This document shows positions 22,257-35,366 of a stretch of 64,000 nt of DNA, piece after piece. The notes beneath the pieces are model-generated. The model was not told where the DNA came from. It was given only the letters and a program-made list of their open reading frames with translations, and ran no database searches. The position numbers were made by a program, and so were the translations under genes. Source of the stretch: Procambarus clarkii (taxonomy: Eukaryota > Arthropoda > Malacostraca > Decapoda > Cambaridae); assembly GCF_040958095.1 (NCBI RefSeq), contig NC_091193.1, forward strand, positions 31,502,346 to 31,566,345, written 5' to 3'. Numbering within the stretch: position 1 is the stretch's first letter; every line of letters starts with the position of its first letter.

Positions 22257-22575
22257 GGCGAGTATACAGAAGTTTGCAGGTGATAATTGGCGAGCAATGG
22301 TGTGACAGTGACTTGAGTGCACTGAGAGTTGGTACAGTATCTCACAAGTGTCTGTTCTAAGCCACACGTGAAAGAAGACTGATTATTACTCACTACTCTG
22401 CTGCTTATATGCTCGGACAACACCTCATCATTCTCCAAAGGTTGGCAGAAATATTAACTGGAAGTAGGGAAAGGTTTGAATTCCATAATTAGTTCTAATG
22501 AGAGCTTTGCTTCTCGCATTAGGCTAATGAGTTTGGAGCGAGTATATTATTAGGATAATCTATTCGCTACAGAAC
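22253..22575. other. non-coding intronic sequence
   Basis: Between the (TA)n tract and the CR1-like LINE. Nothing recognised. Confidence 0.4.
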
Positions 22576-24660
22576 TGTCAACACTTAGAACTGTCAACTG
22601 CAGACAGGTTTATCCCCGTCCAAAAGGAGAAAAACGAAAAACAACAGAAAAACCCATGGTTCAACCAGGAATGTAAGGTAGCGAAACAACTGAGTAAAAG
22701 AACATGGAGAAACTACAGAAATAACAGAACACCAGAGAGCAGGGAGAGGTACCAGAGGGCCAGAAATGAGTACATCAGAGTGAGGAGGGAAGCAGAGAGA
22801 CAGTTTGAAAATGACATCGCGAGTAAAGCCAAGACCCAACCAAAGCTGCTCCACAGCCATATCAGGAGGAAAACAGCAGTGAAGGAACAAGTGATGAAGC
22901 TGCGGAAAGGGGAGAACAGATACACAGAGAATGACAAGGAGGTGTGTGAAGAACTCAACAAGAGATTCCAGGAGGTCTTCACAATAGAACAAGGAGAAGC
23001 CCCTGCACTAAATGAGGAGGCGGCAACCTTGGAAACCTTGGAGGAATTTGACCTCACCAGTGATGAGGTCAAAAGGTGTCTGCTGGAGCTAGATGTGACA
23101 AAGGCTGTTGGGCCTGATAGAATCTCACCATGGATACTAAAGGAAGGTGCAGAAGCACTAAGTGTGCCACTCTCTATGGTGTATAACAGGTCACTGGAAA
23201 CAGGAGACTTACCAGAAAGTTGGAAGACAGCTAACGTGGTCCCAATATACAAAAAGGGTGACAGGCAAGAGGCACTGAATTACAGGCCAGTTTCCTTAAC
23301 TTGTATACCATGCAAGGTGCTGGAGAAGATCGTGAGGAAAAGGCTCGTAGAGCATCTGGAGGGAAATAACTTTGTAACGCACCACCAACATGGGTTCAGA
23401 GATGGTAAATCGTGCCTCACAGGGTTAATAGAATTTTATGACCAGGCAACGAAAATTAGGCAGGAAAGAGAAGGGTGGGCCGACTGCATTTTCCTGGATT
23501 GCCAAAAAGCCTTCGACACAGTACCCCATAAAAGGCTGTTAAAAAAGTTGGAGCAACAGGCAGGAGTAAAAGGGAAGGTGCTCCAGTGGATAAGGGAGTA
23601 CTTAAGCAACAGGAAACAGCGAGTAACGGTGAGGGGGAAGACATCAGAGTGGCGAGATGTCACCAGCGGAGTCCCACAGGGCTCAGTACTTGGACCCATC
23701 CTGTTTCTAATATATGTGAACGATCTTCCAGAGGGTATAGACTCATTCCTCTCGATGTTTGCTGATGATGCAAAAATTATGAGAAGAATCAAGACGGATG
23801 AAGATAGACAGAGACTACAGGATGACCTGGATAAACTGGAGGAATGGTCTAGAAAATGGCTGCTGAAGTTCAACTCTGGAAAGTGTAAGGTGATGAAATT
23901 AGGCGAAGGGAGCAGGAGGCTGAACACAAGGTATCATCTGGGAGGGGAAATCCTGCAAGAATCAAATAGAGAGAAGGATCTGGGGGTTGATATCACACCG
24001 AACCTGTCCCCAGAGGCCCACATCAAAAGAATATCATCAGCGGCATATGCTAGACTGGCCAACATAAGAACTGCCTTCAGAAACTTGTGTAAGGAATCTT
24101 TCAGAACCCTGTATACCACTTATGTAAGACCAATCCTGGAGTATGCAGCTCCAGCCTGGAGTCCATACCTAGTTAAACACAAGACAAAGTTAGAGAAGAT
24201 TCAGCGGTATGCCACCAGGCTCGTCCCGGAACTGAGAGGATTGAGCTACGAGGAAAGGCTAAAGGAGCTGAACCTCACAACCCTGGAAAACAGAAGAGTA
24301 AGGGGAGACATGATAACCACCTACAAAATTCTCAGGGGAATTGACAGGGTGGACAAAGACAAACTCTTCAGCACGGGTGGGACACGAACAAGGGGACACA
24401 GGTGGAAACTTAGTACCCAGATGAGCCACAGAGACGTTAGAAAGAATTTTTTCAGTGTCAGAGTAGTTAATAAATGGAATGCACTAGGAAGTGATGTGGT
24501 GGAGGCTGACTCCATACACAGTTTCAAATGTAGGTATGATAGAGCCCAGTAGGTTCAGGAATCTGTACACCAGTTGATTGACAGTTGAGAGGCGGGACCA
24601 AAGAGCCAAAGCTCAACCCCCGCAAGCACAATTAGGTGAGTACAATTAGGTGAGTACTTA
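22576..24660 (+). mobile_element. CR1-like non-LTR retrotransposon, 5'-truncated but with an intact RT frame
   Basis: One frame is open from about 22582 to the TAG at 24550-24552 (roughly 656 codons). It opens inside ORF2 just after the endonuclease (RFIPVQKEKNEKQQKNPWF) and runs through the RT: DVTKAVGPDRISPWILKEGA, ANVVPIYKKGDR, NYRPVSLTCIPCKVLEKIV, FLDCQKAFDTVPHKRLLKK, SGVPQGSVLGPILFLIYVND, SMFADDAKI (catalytic ADD) and the C-terminal thumb with LGVDITPNLSPEAHIK and YVRPILEYAAPAWSPY. The apurinic-type endonuclease and ORF1 are missing, as in typical 5' truncation. The 3' end (24553-24660) has CACCAGTTGATTGACAGTTG, 'caacccccgcaagcac' and two ATTAGGTGAGTACA units as tail. No premature stop over about 1.97 kb indicates recent insertion. 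It lies sense in lectin intron 2, 32 bases before exon c. Confidence 0.9.
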
Positions 24661-24691
24661 CCATCATACTCATGTTAATTTTCTTTTCCAG

Positions 24692-24824
24692 ATACAGGCC
24701 AGAACCAGGCGGCGGTCGCGGAGAGAACTGTTTAATTATGTATCATCCTGACAAGTACTATTTGCATGATATTTCTTGTGGTTATGCCCAGTCTGTGCCA
24801 CTTTGTCAAAAGGTTTATAAATGA
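24692..24824 (+). CDS. C-type lectin domain protein, exon c (C-terminal part and stop)
   Basis: Acceptor TTTTCTTTTCCAG ends at 24691. With GG from exon b the split codon is GGA, then YRPEPGGGRGENCLIMY, KYYLHDISCGYAQSVPLCQK and a TGA at 24822-24824. The cysteines NC, SC and LC are the conserved C-terminal set of a C-type lectin domain. Positions that usually carry the calcium- and sugar-binding motifs are unusual: EPG where EPN or QPD is common, and LHD where WND is common, so sugar binding cannot be predicted. The three exons give about 145 residues. Only a short intron remnant separates this acceptor from the LINE tail. Phase agreement over three exons makes a chance match very unlikely. Confidence 0.92.
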
Positions 24825-25394
24825 TCCCTGTAGTTTGACATTCAACTCAGTGATAGCAGGTATCCAAACGAGCGCTTATATATATCTTCAAAGTTTTGCT
24901 CAGCATTGCGCTCTCAAGGATTTCTTGACATTTTATATATTCAACGATCATATTTAAGGATTATATAGGTACCTTCATGTATATATTATGCCCCATAACC
25001 ATTCTGGGCAAGAACAATATTCTAATTTCAATTAAATTTATTCGTATCCATTTATATTTATTTCCCAAATCCGACCAGTTTCTAAATATCTAATATTAAA
25101 TATTTCTAAATATCTATGTTAAATGTATATATACATTGCATACAAATGAAGGAAAAAGTAAAATACATAAGAATATGGGATACAAAAACAGTATGTAAGA
25201 ATATGACATTTAAATCATGTTGAGTTGGTCAGTAGGTGAGAAGCAGTCGTGCCAAGATGAGTCCCAGCAAACACAAAACATTTTATGACGTTTTTATTTG
25301 GTAGTACAAATGTTCACTTTAACTAATTTTATAAAGTCATTGTTAGAATGTATACAATACGCTATTTTCAGTCAATCAAATCGTAGACCCAGCA
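24825..25394. other. 3' flank of the lectin gene
   Basis: AT-rich; presumably the 3' untranslated region and beyond. ATTAAA near 25031 is a possible polyadenylation signal, but I cannot choose among several AT-rich candidates. No other gene. Confidence 0.4.
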
Positions 25395-25612
25395 ACCACC
25401 TACTTGTACTTTGGCACTTTGGTCTCGCCTCTCGACTGTCAATCAACTGGTGAAAGAGGCTGTCTAGCTCCCAGGTACCTATTTACTGCTAGGTAACAGG
25501 GGCATCAGGGTGAAAGAAACTCTGCCCATTTTGTTTTCTCGCCGGCGCCGGGAATCGAACCCATGCCACAAGATTACGTGCCAACGTGCTCTCCACACGG
25601 CCACCGGTGCCC
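25395..25612 (-). repeat. tRNA-derived SINE with a CR1-like LINE tail
   Basis: Minus strand: tRNA-like head with GGTTCGATTCCCGGCG (B box, about 25546-25561), the 'tagcagtaaataggtacctggg' block (25473-25494), then from 25452 downward CACCAGTTGATTGACAGTCG, 'agaggcgagaccaaagtgcc', which matches the 3' end of the LINE at 24568-24612. The body resembles the SINE at 619-868, but the tail is different. Confidence 0.85.
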
Positions 25613-26880
25613 CATGTGAGAGTGAGTGAGGGTGTGTGAGGATGTGTAAGAGTGTTTGAGGGTGAGTGAGACTGTTGGAGTGTGTGGGAAGGTGTGGGAG
25701 GGAGCGAGAGGAGTGTGAGAGGGTGTATGTGAGACTGTGGAAGTGTGTGGGAGGGTTTGTGAGGATGTATCAGAGTGTGTGAGGGTGTGCGAGGATGCGA
25801 GAGAGTGTGTGTGAGAGTGGGAGGGTGTGGGAGGGCGTGTTAAAAAGTGAAGGGTGCAGGAGTGTGTATGAGAGTGTGTGAGGGTGTGAGAGGGCGCAAG
25901 AGGGTGCATGAGAGTGTATGTAAGGGTGTGGGAGAGTGTAGAAGGGTGTGAAAAGTGTAAGGAGGGTGTGAGAGAGTGTAGAAGGGTGTGAAAAGTGTAA
26001 GGAGGGTGTGGGAGGGTATGTGAGAGTGTGGAAGGGTGTGTGAGAGTGGGAGGGTGTGTGAGAGTGTGGGAGGGTGTGTGAGGTTATGTGAGGGGTGCGT
26101 GAGGGTGTGGAAGAGTGTGGGAGAGTTTAGGAGGGTGTGTAAGGGTGAGGGAGAGTGTATGGGAGGGGTGTTGGAGAGTGTGGGAGCGTGTGTGAGAGTG
26201 TCGGAGGGTGTGTGAGGGAGCAAGAGGGGTGTGAGAGGGTGTGTGTGAGACTGTATGAGGGTGTGTGAAGGTGTGTTAGAAAGTGGAGGGTGTGTGAGGG
26301 TGCAGGAGTGTGTGACGGTGTTGTGAGGGGTGTGAGAGGGTGCAAGAGGGTGCATGAGAGTGTGAGAGTGTGTGTGAGGGTGCGAGAAGGTGCGTGAGAT
26401 TGCGAGGGTATGTGCGGGTATGGAAGGGTAGGGGAGGGTGTGTGACGGTGTGTAATGGTGTGGGGAGGTTTATGTGAGGGTGCGAGAGGATGTATAAGAG
26501 TGTATGAGCGTGTGAGAGGATGTGAGAGGGTGTGTGTGAAAGTGTGGGAGGGTGTGTGAGTGTGTGGGAAGGGGTGTGGGAGAGTGTGGGAGGTGTGAGT
26601 GTGTGTGTGAAAGTGTGGGAGGGTGTTAGAAGGTGGGAGAGGGTGTGTGTGTGTGAGAGTATAGCAGAGGGTGGAAGGGTGTTAGAAGGTGGGAGAGGGT
26701 GTGTGTGTGTGTGAGAGAGTATGGCAGAGGGTGTGTAAGAGGGTGGAAGGGTGTAAGAAGGTGGGAGAGGGTGTGTGAGAGTATGGGAGGGTGTTGGAGG
26801 ATGTTAGAATGTGGGAGAGTGTGTGTGGGAGTGTGGGAGTGTACAGTGTGGGAGTGTGGGAGTGTACAGGCACAGGCAGG
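25613..26880 (+). repeat. G-rich, C-poor minisatellite (about 1.27 kb)
   Basis: Irregular repeats of GTGTGAGGGTGTGGGAG-like words, with almost no C on the plus strand. Subrepeats include 'aagtgtaaggagggtgtg' (25957 and 25996) and 'gggtgttagaaggtgggaga' (26621 and 26677). It opens long spurious frames on both strands (TPSHTLTHS and CVCESVG peptides). Confidence 0.9.
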
Positions 26881-27138
26881 TTGTGTGGTACAGGCCTAGC
26901 CCTGTGACCGAGGTCAGGATCTCTAATTTTGGTTTTTATATATGTTGAATTCTTTATCCTATTTTAACTTATAATTATTTGGCAGGAATGTAATAAGATA
27001 TTGCACAGTATTAATGTGACTATAATGATATGCAATATTTCCTTGATAATCAACCTTGATGTTCAGGGATAACATATAATCTTTGAAGGAAACATTTTTC
27101 GAGGGAATATCTGGGCGAGCTGGCAACACTGGACCTAC
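26881..27138. other. non-coding stretch
   Basis: AT-rich; nothing recognised. Confidence 0.4.
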
Positions 27139-27330
27139 CTTGAGGTTACCTTGAGGTGCTTCCGGGGCTTAGCGTCCCCGTGGCCCGGTCGTCGACCCGG
27201 CCTCCTGGTTGCCGGACTGATCAACCAGGCTGTTGGACGCGGCTGCTCGCAGCCTGACGTACGAGTCACAGCCTGGTTGATCAGGTATCCTTTGGAGGTG
27301 CTTCGTGACGCTTCACCTAGATTCGTGAAG
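27139..27330 (-). repeat. decapod interspersed repeat (SINE tail family)
   Basis: On the plus strand it reads CTTGAGGTTACCTTGAGGTG, CCGGGGCTTAGCGTCCCCGT, GGCCCGGTCGTCGACCCGGC, then GATCAACCAGGCTGTTGGAC and GCAGCCTGACGTACGAGTC. The first half corresponds to the tail of the SINE at 619-700 in the same orientation. It contains short hairpins (GGTTGATCAGG against TGATCAACCAGG). Confidence 0.75.
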
Positions 27331-27375
27331 CTCCATGTATTTCTTCCTAAGTAAGTTGGCTATGAAGGTTCTTAA

Positions 27376-28350
27376 GTAGTGAAACCTCGAGTGATGAGCG
27401 CCTCAAATTACGAGCATTTTGAATATCGAGCGCTGATCGCCGACAATTTATCTCCATTGGCGAGCACTCATTTCATTAACGAGAAAACCACATGGTGCAT
27501 TCCTGCTGCTTCTCGCACATTCTCGCATGCCTCCTACAATGCAAATATTTTTTTTTTTAATATGCTAATGATGCTGGGATGTAAAGGGGTGACTGCTGTG
27601 ATGTTGCAATGCATTGAATTGTTTTTTGTAGAATAAACAATATTTTTTTTAAAAAAGAACAAATGTCAAAATGGTTTATTCAGTGTATGTCAGGTACGCT
27701 GTTCTATGTTTCTTAAAAAAAAAATGGAAAAAAAGGAAAATGTCATATAGGTTCGTTCAGTGTGTGCCAGGTAGGCTGCTCCATTTTTAATATATATATG
27801 AAAAATACAAAACAAATTCTCACATTTGAAACAAAGAAAGATTGTCATAATGGAGCATCCTACCTGACAAACACTGAGCGAACCTTTATGACGTTTTTTC
27901 TTTTTTTCAACTTTGTTCAATTATTTTTATATTTTTCATTTTCTTTTTAATAAACATGAAGCAAACTACCTGACATACACTGAACGAACCTTTCGCTATA
28001 TATATATAAAAAAATATATATATAAAAAAGTCAACAAAGTTGGAAAAAGAACAAATGTCATTAAGTTTTGTTCAGTGTTTGTCAGGTAGGCATATGGAGC
28101 ACATATGTTTCTTAAAAAAACTGAACAAATTTGAAAAAAGAAAAAATATCATAAAGGTTCGTTCAGTATATGTCAGGTAGGCTGCTCCATTATTTACAAA
28201 ATCAAATATCACATTGATATATTTCGGTGGTGGAACGGATTTTTTTTATTTCCAATCTTTTAAATGGGGAAGTTCGTTTTGAAAAACGAGCATTTCACAT
28301 GACGAGCTCGGTGCCGGAATGGATTAAATTCGTTAATCGAGGTTACAATG
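27376..28350. mobile_element. candidate non-autonomous DNA element with internal repeats
   Basis: Ends are inverted: GTGAAACCTCGAGTGATGAG at 27378 against TTAATCGAGGTTACAATGT at 28335, and inside them 'gagcatttt..cgag' and 'gagctcggtgccggaatgg' blocks resembling pogo/Tigger-like termini. Between them a roughly 90-base motif (GTTCGTTCAGTGTGTGCCAG, 'gtaggctgctccat', A-runs, TGTCATA) occurs about six times, some copies inverted (near 27860 and 27970). No transposase frame was seen. TA lies next to both ends. Confidence 0.55.
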
Positions 28351-29042
28351 TATTTATTTATTTATAAATTTATATACAAGAAGTTACATTGGGGGTTAGC
28401 AGAGAATATAGAAAATAAGTTGAATTAAAGTTCTTGTAAAGCCACTAGCACACGTTAGCGCATACTCAGAGAAGACATTGTGGATCCTCACTGAACACTT
28501 TGATATTTTCTTCTCCTACCACCCCCTATTCTCCTGGTATGTGTGTATATTTATCTAACTTTATTGCAAATGTCATTACACAAAAAAGTTACAATATTGA
28601 TTACATGCAGGGTACAAGGCTGCTTGTCACAAGTTGAACAGTTCCTCCAGCTCCTCAGATGGCGGGCAGGAACCAGGTATGCAGTGAGCATTTCCTCTCT
28701 GGTTTGCCACACTAAGGCGCTGAAAAAGAAAACTGGCAGCTCTAGGGTCTCTAGTTGTTTCGATTAGCTTAGACCCCAACTCCTTCAAAAAGCTAGCAGC
28801 ACTTTTATCCCAGGCACCAAGTGTCTCTGAGGCAATGGTGACAAAATTGTAGTTGTGCTCAAGGTCTCTGTATTTACGTGACTTGGCCGCTCCTCCTGCT
28901 TGTGTAGCACTGAAGTCAACATAGGTATTGGCTAAAGTTGAAACGCAAGTGTAGTCCCACACCAACTGTCTACCATTCTTCCAGGGGTTCACCGTGATTC
29001 CGCCTGAGCGACCGACAGGCGAATCAGAGTTGCGGGACATTA
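28350..29042 (-). pseudogene. R2-type LINE 3' fragment, restriction-like endonuclease domain (copy 1)
   Basis: The minus-strand frame ending at 28627 reads [40 protein letters not shown] and [20 protein letters not shown]. This is the C-terminal restriction-like endonuclease region of a site-specific-type non-LTR element, where RPD...WD is the usual catalytic signature. Here the motif reads GRSGGIT...VWD, so the RPD box is lost. The 3' region shares CTTCTCCTACCACCCCC-type sequence with copy 2. The 5' end is cut at a (TA)n tract at 29043. Confidence 0.7.
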
Positions 29043-29308
<266 letters not shown>

Positions 29309-29409
29309 GTGAGGTACCACCTCTGGTGCCAATGTGGGGACCCATAGCCTCGGAGAAGAAAATAAAAAGTAAAAAAGTATTCAGGGGAGACCTTGTGGTT
29401 TCTCACTGA

Positions 29410-32212
<2,803 letters not shown>

Positions 32213-32219
32213 AGAGAAC

Positions 32220-32243
32220 TGGCGACCTTGCCAGGATTCGAAC
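32220..32243 (+). promoter_or_regulatory. primer binding site of the Gag-only element
   Basis: Begins TGGCGACC seven bases after the LTR and continues through GGATTCGAAC, which complements a tRNA 3' end up into its T-loop (GTTCGAATCC). About 24 bases can pair. The acceptor end GGTCGCCA suggests an arginine-type tRNA; that identity is inference. Confidence 0.7.
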
Positions 32244-32433
32244 CCCAGTAGCCAAGAACTGGGAACTTCGCCAGGAAGCGTGGATCAAGCTACAGTGTGG
32301 ACCAAATTTCAAGACAAGTGTTGCCAGGGTACTAATACAGTGTGGCCAGTGAATTCGGTGGTACTGTTACTCAACCGGCTAAGGGACCGAAACGGTGAAA
32401 TTAGTGCCTACTAACTTGTCTGTGCTGTCGTGT

Positions 32434-35310
32434 ATGCTCAATGATATAGAGATGGAGGAAGACAAAGTAAAGAAATTTATTGACACAAGGGACGAGAGAA
32501 TTTTGGAAGAGTGTACCAAGGCCCAGCTCCAACAAGTGGCAAACCACTTTGGGATCAGGTTGAGGACTACTAAGGTAGCGGAGCGAAGGATAGAGATCAT
32601 GGCACAGCTCACAGCTCGAGAGGAAGCGACGGGAGAGGAGCCATCTCAAGAGGAGCCGTCCCGAGGAGAGCCGTCGCAAGGTGAACCGTCCCGACTAGGG
32701 CCTCCCCAAGCGCCTACCAGTGTGGAGAGAATTCACAGTGAACATGGGAGCAGTGGAAGGTCCAGCTGTAGTAAGAGGAGCCTGCAACTGGAAATAATGA
32801 AGATGCAACTGGAAGCCCAACTGCGACGAGAGGAGAGAGAAGCGCAAATGCAGCGAGAGGAACGTGCGGCTGAGCTGCAGCGAGAGGAGCGAGAAGCTCG
32901 GCTGCAGCGGGAAGAAGGAGAGAGACAACTGCGACTGGAGGAGATAAGGGCAAAGAAAGAAGTCGAATTGCGTCGCGTTGAACGTGGTCTGCCCTCACTA
33001 CCTGCACGGCGGGATGACCTCAAGGTAAGGGAACGTGACTTACCTACGTTCGAACCACAAGAAGCTGAGGCGTTCTTCGAACACTTTGAACGGATAGCAA
33101 CTCTGAAGGAGTGGCCGGAAGATGATTGGGCTGCTCTGGTCCAGGGCAGGTTGACTGGTAAGGCCCGGGAAGCCTATAACATGCTGGACCTAGAGGAGTG
33201 TACTAGTTATGACGCGATTAAGAATGCAGTTCTCCACTCATTCCGGCTGACTCCGGAGATGTACCGGAAGCGGTTCAGAGAGTGTACAAGAACGTCGGGA
33301 AAGACTTACGCCGAGACCGCCAGGGATATGGAACGGAAATTCCTACGATGGTTGAAGGCGGAGGAAGCGGAGTCGGTGGATGATGTTAAACGACTGATAG
33401 TGATGGAGAAGTTCATGTCGGTGCTCCATCCTGAGTTGCGAGTACGGTTGAGAGAAGCAGGTATTAAGGACCTGAAGGCTGCAGCGGAACGAGCCGACAT
33501 GCTGGAGGAGGCACTACATATCAGGAGGGAGGGGCCGCCCAGACACTCGCCTTACCCCAGGTCGGGAGGGAACCTTAGGAGTTCAGGAGGAGCGAGGACG
33601 GGTGGGGACTCTCCCAAGAGTAGTGTGCCCGATGAAGTAACGCGGTTCAAGAGCTCAAGAGACGCGGGGAGGAAGCCCCAAGCTGTGAGCAGTGGACCTA
33701 ACTCGGGAGCAAGTGCTGCAGTCCCGGATACGACGACAGGGAGTCCAAGGAGGACCCAGGGGACGTCTGCAAGTGGTACCGCCAGAGTGACTAGCGAGTG
33801 GCCGCCCAGGGGAGGTGGCCGATGCTACAACTGTGGTGTGAGAGGACATTATGCCCGCGAGTGTGAGGAGCACCAAAGGAATGTAGGATTAATGTTGGAA
33901 GAGGAGAGAGTGTTTGTTCACACCCCATATTATAGTGGACCCAACGTGAATGGTTGGGAAATGAAGTTGGGTGAACATCCCTTCGTGTTCGGGGCAAACG
34001 TGAAGTTTGGAAAGTCAGACCCAGTGGAGGTTGCCGTGCTTCGAGATACGGGTGCTGACATAAGTATGGTGACCAGGAGTATTCTCCCCAAGGAATTTAA
34101 TGATTCACCTGTGGGAGTGGTGAGGATACGCAGTGTGGGGGAGGAATACAGGTTGCCACTTCACGAAGTACAGCTGATTGCCGACTGCGGAGTCGAGAAA
34201 GCTATAGTAGCTGTAGCCCCTAAGTTACCCCTAGAGCATGTACAGATGGTGCTGGGTAATGACCTCGGAGGAGGTAGGATACAACCCGATTGGGCCAGGA
34301 GTGCTTATGTTGCAAGCAGCGGTACAACCCTGCCGGGTGAGGTATCGGTCGTTCCAGATGGTAGTGAGGAAGCCGACTTCGCCAGGGGAGACGTCGCCAG
34401 AGACGACGACAACGAGGGCGAGAGTGCAGAGAGGTCGTCGGAGGTCGTGGAAAACCCCGACGAGGACCTCCGACTAAGCCTGATGATGCGTGTGGAGGAG
34501 TGGCGAGGAGCAGCTGTACAAACGCCTGGGGCGGTGAAGAGGCTGCAGACCGCACTCCCTCCATACAGAAACGTGAATAAAGTAAGCTCAGTGGATGAGC
34601 GAACGGCAGTGAGGGGCAGAGTGGAGGAGCCACGACGCAAGGCACCCTATGCCGGCCAGATGAATAGTGGTAGGTGCAAGATGAACCACCGTGGTGAGGT
34701 GAGCCACAGGGAGGTGGATGAGCCCAACCACGAACCGAAGAAGACGTCTGAAGGGAAGAGAATCTCATGGAGGAGTGAAGATGTTCGTCGGGAACGAAGG
34801 ATCGAGTGGTATAGGAAAGGCAATACGAAGAAAGCAGGGAATAGGTACACCCAGGGTAGGCGCCAGCCTAACCAGAGGGGCATTGGGCCATCGCAAAAGC
34901 CTAGTGTGGAAGAGAGGAAGCTGCTGGATGGAGTACAGGTTACAAGTGCCACTGTGAGGAGACAACGCACCTACGGGAGAAGAGGAACCGAGAAGAGAGA
35001 AGATTGGCGAAGAGGAGATCATGAGAGGAAACATGGAGTACCTGTAGGACGCAGTGGAAATGCAAGACTATCTCGGAGTGCACGACGCGGTGGAGGCGCT
35101 GCATGCACTGAATCTTACAGTGGTAACGAGCCGTGGGAGTACACCCGTAGCCACGGAGAGGGGATTTCTTGTAGGTGTTCAGGGAACACCCATCACACCC
35201 GGTACTATGCGAGGTGGAGATACAATGAGGCAAGTGACTGGCAAGGTGGTACGAGCCACGTCACCAACTGGAGGAGTGACACTTCAGGAACGGAGGGAAC
35301 AAGAGTATAG
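32434..35310 (+). CDS. Gag-protease polyprotein of a non-autonomous LTR element
   Basis: The frame is open from GTG 32395, but the first ATG is at 32434, giving about 958 residues. In order: a charged N-terminus with four near-repeats of EEPSQ/GEPSR (about 65-85), a heptad-like coiled coil of REERE/LQREE repeats (about 120-185), a SCAN-like capsid (about 200-365; LPTFEPQEAEAFFEHFERIA, MYRKRFRECTR), a zinc knuckle CYNCGVRGHYAREC (about 463-476), and an aspartic protease with LRDTGADISMV (about 533-543). The last ~350 residues are arginine-rich and match no pol domain. Gag packages the element's RNA into particles; RT and integrase must come from elsewhere. The intact frame over 2.9 kb suggests selection or youth. 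Confidence 0.88.
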   Translation: MLNDIEMEEDKVKKFIDTRDERILEECTKAQLQQVANHFGIRLRTTKVAERRIEIMAQLTAREEATGEEPSQEEPSRGEPSQGEPSRLGPPQAPTSVERIHSEHGSSGRSSCSKRSLQLEIMKMQLEAQLRREEREAQMQREERAAELQREEREARLQREEGERQLRLEEIRAKKEVELRRVERGLPSLPARRDDLKVRERDLPTFEPQEAEAFFEHFERIATLKEWPEDDWAALVQGRLTGKAREAYNMLDLEECTSYDAIKNAVLHSFRLTPEMYRKRFRECTRTSGKTYAETARDMERKFLRWLKAEEAESVDDVKRLIVMEKFMSVLHPELRVRLREAGIKDLKAAAERADMLEEALHIRREGPPRHSPYPRSGGNLRSSGGARTGGDSPKSSVPDEVTRFKSSRDAGRKPQAVSSGPNSGASAAVPDTTTGSPRRTQGTSASGTARVTSEWPPRGGGRCYNCGVRGHYARECEEHQRNVGLMLEEERVFVHTPYYSGPNVNGWEMKLGEHPFVFGANVKFGKSDPVEVAVLRDTGADISMVTRSILPKEFNDSPVGVVRIRSVGEEYRLPLHEVQLIADCGVEKAIVAVAPKLPLEHVQMVLGNDLGGGRIQPDWARSAYVASSGTTLPGEVSVVPDGSEEADFARGDVARDDDNEGESAERSSEVVENPDEDLRLSLMMRVEEWRGAAVQTPGAVKRLQTALPPYRNVNKVSSVDERTAVRGRVEEPRRKAPYAGQMNSGRCKMNHRGEVSHREVDEPNHEPKKTSEGKRISWRSEDVRRERRIEWYRKGNTKKAGNRYTQGRRQPNQRGIGPSQKPSVEERKLLDGVQVTSATVRRQRTYGRRGTEKREDWRRGDHERKHGVPVGRSGNARLSRSARRGGGAACTESYSGNEPWEYTRSHGEGISCRCSGNTHHTRYYARWRYNEASDWQGGTSHVTNWRSDTSGTEGTRV

Positions 35311-35352
35311 ATTGCCCTCTTGAGTGCTGCTCTTCCGATATGACTCTTATTT

Positions 35353-35366
35353 TAAGGGGAGGGGTA
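35353..35366 (+). promoter_or_regulatory. polypurine tract of the Gag-only element
   Basis: AAGGGGAGGGG directly upstream of the 3' LTR start TGTTACGG, the expected plus-strand primer site. Confidence 0.8.

Noticed and set aside
22780..24552. Host reverse-transcriptase-like gene
   Set aside because: It is ORF2 of a 5'-truncated LINE: it ends in a LINE tail shared with other copies at 15.4 kb and 25.4 kb.
25574..26873. Threonine/serine/proline/histidine-rich proteins
   Set aside because: They are translations of the G-rich minisatellite on the opposite strand.
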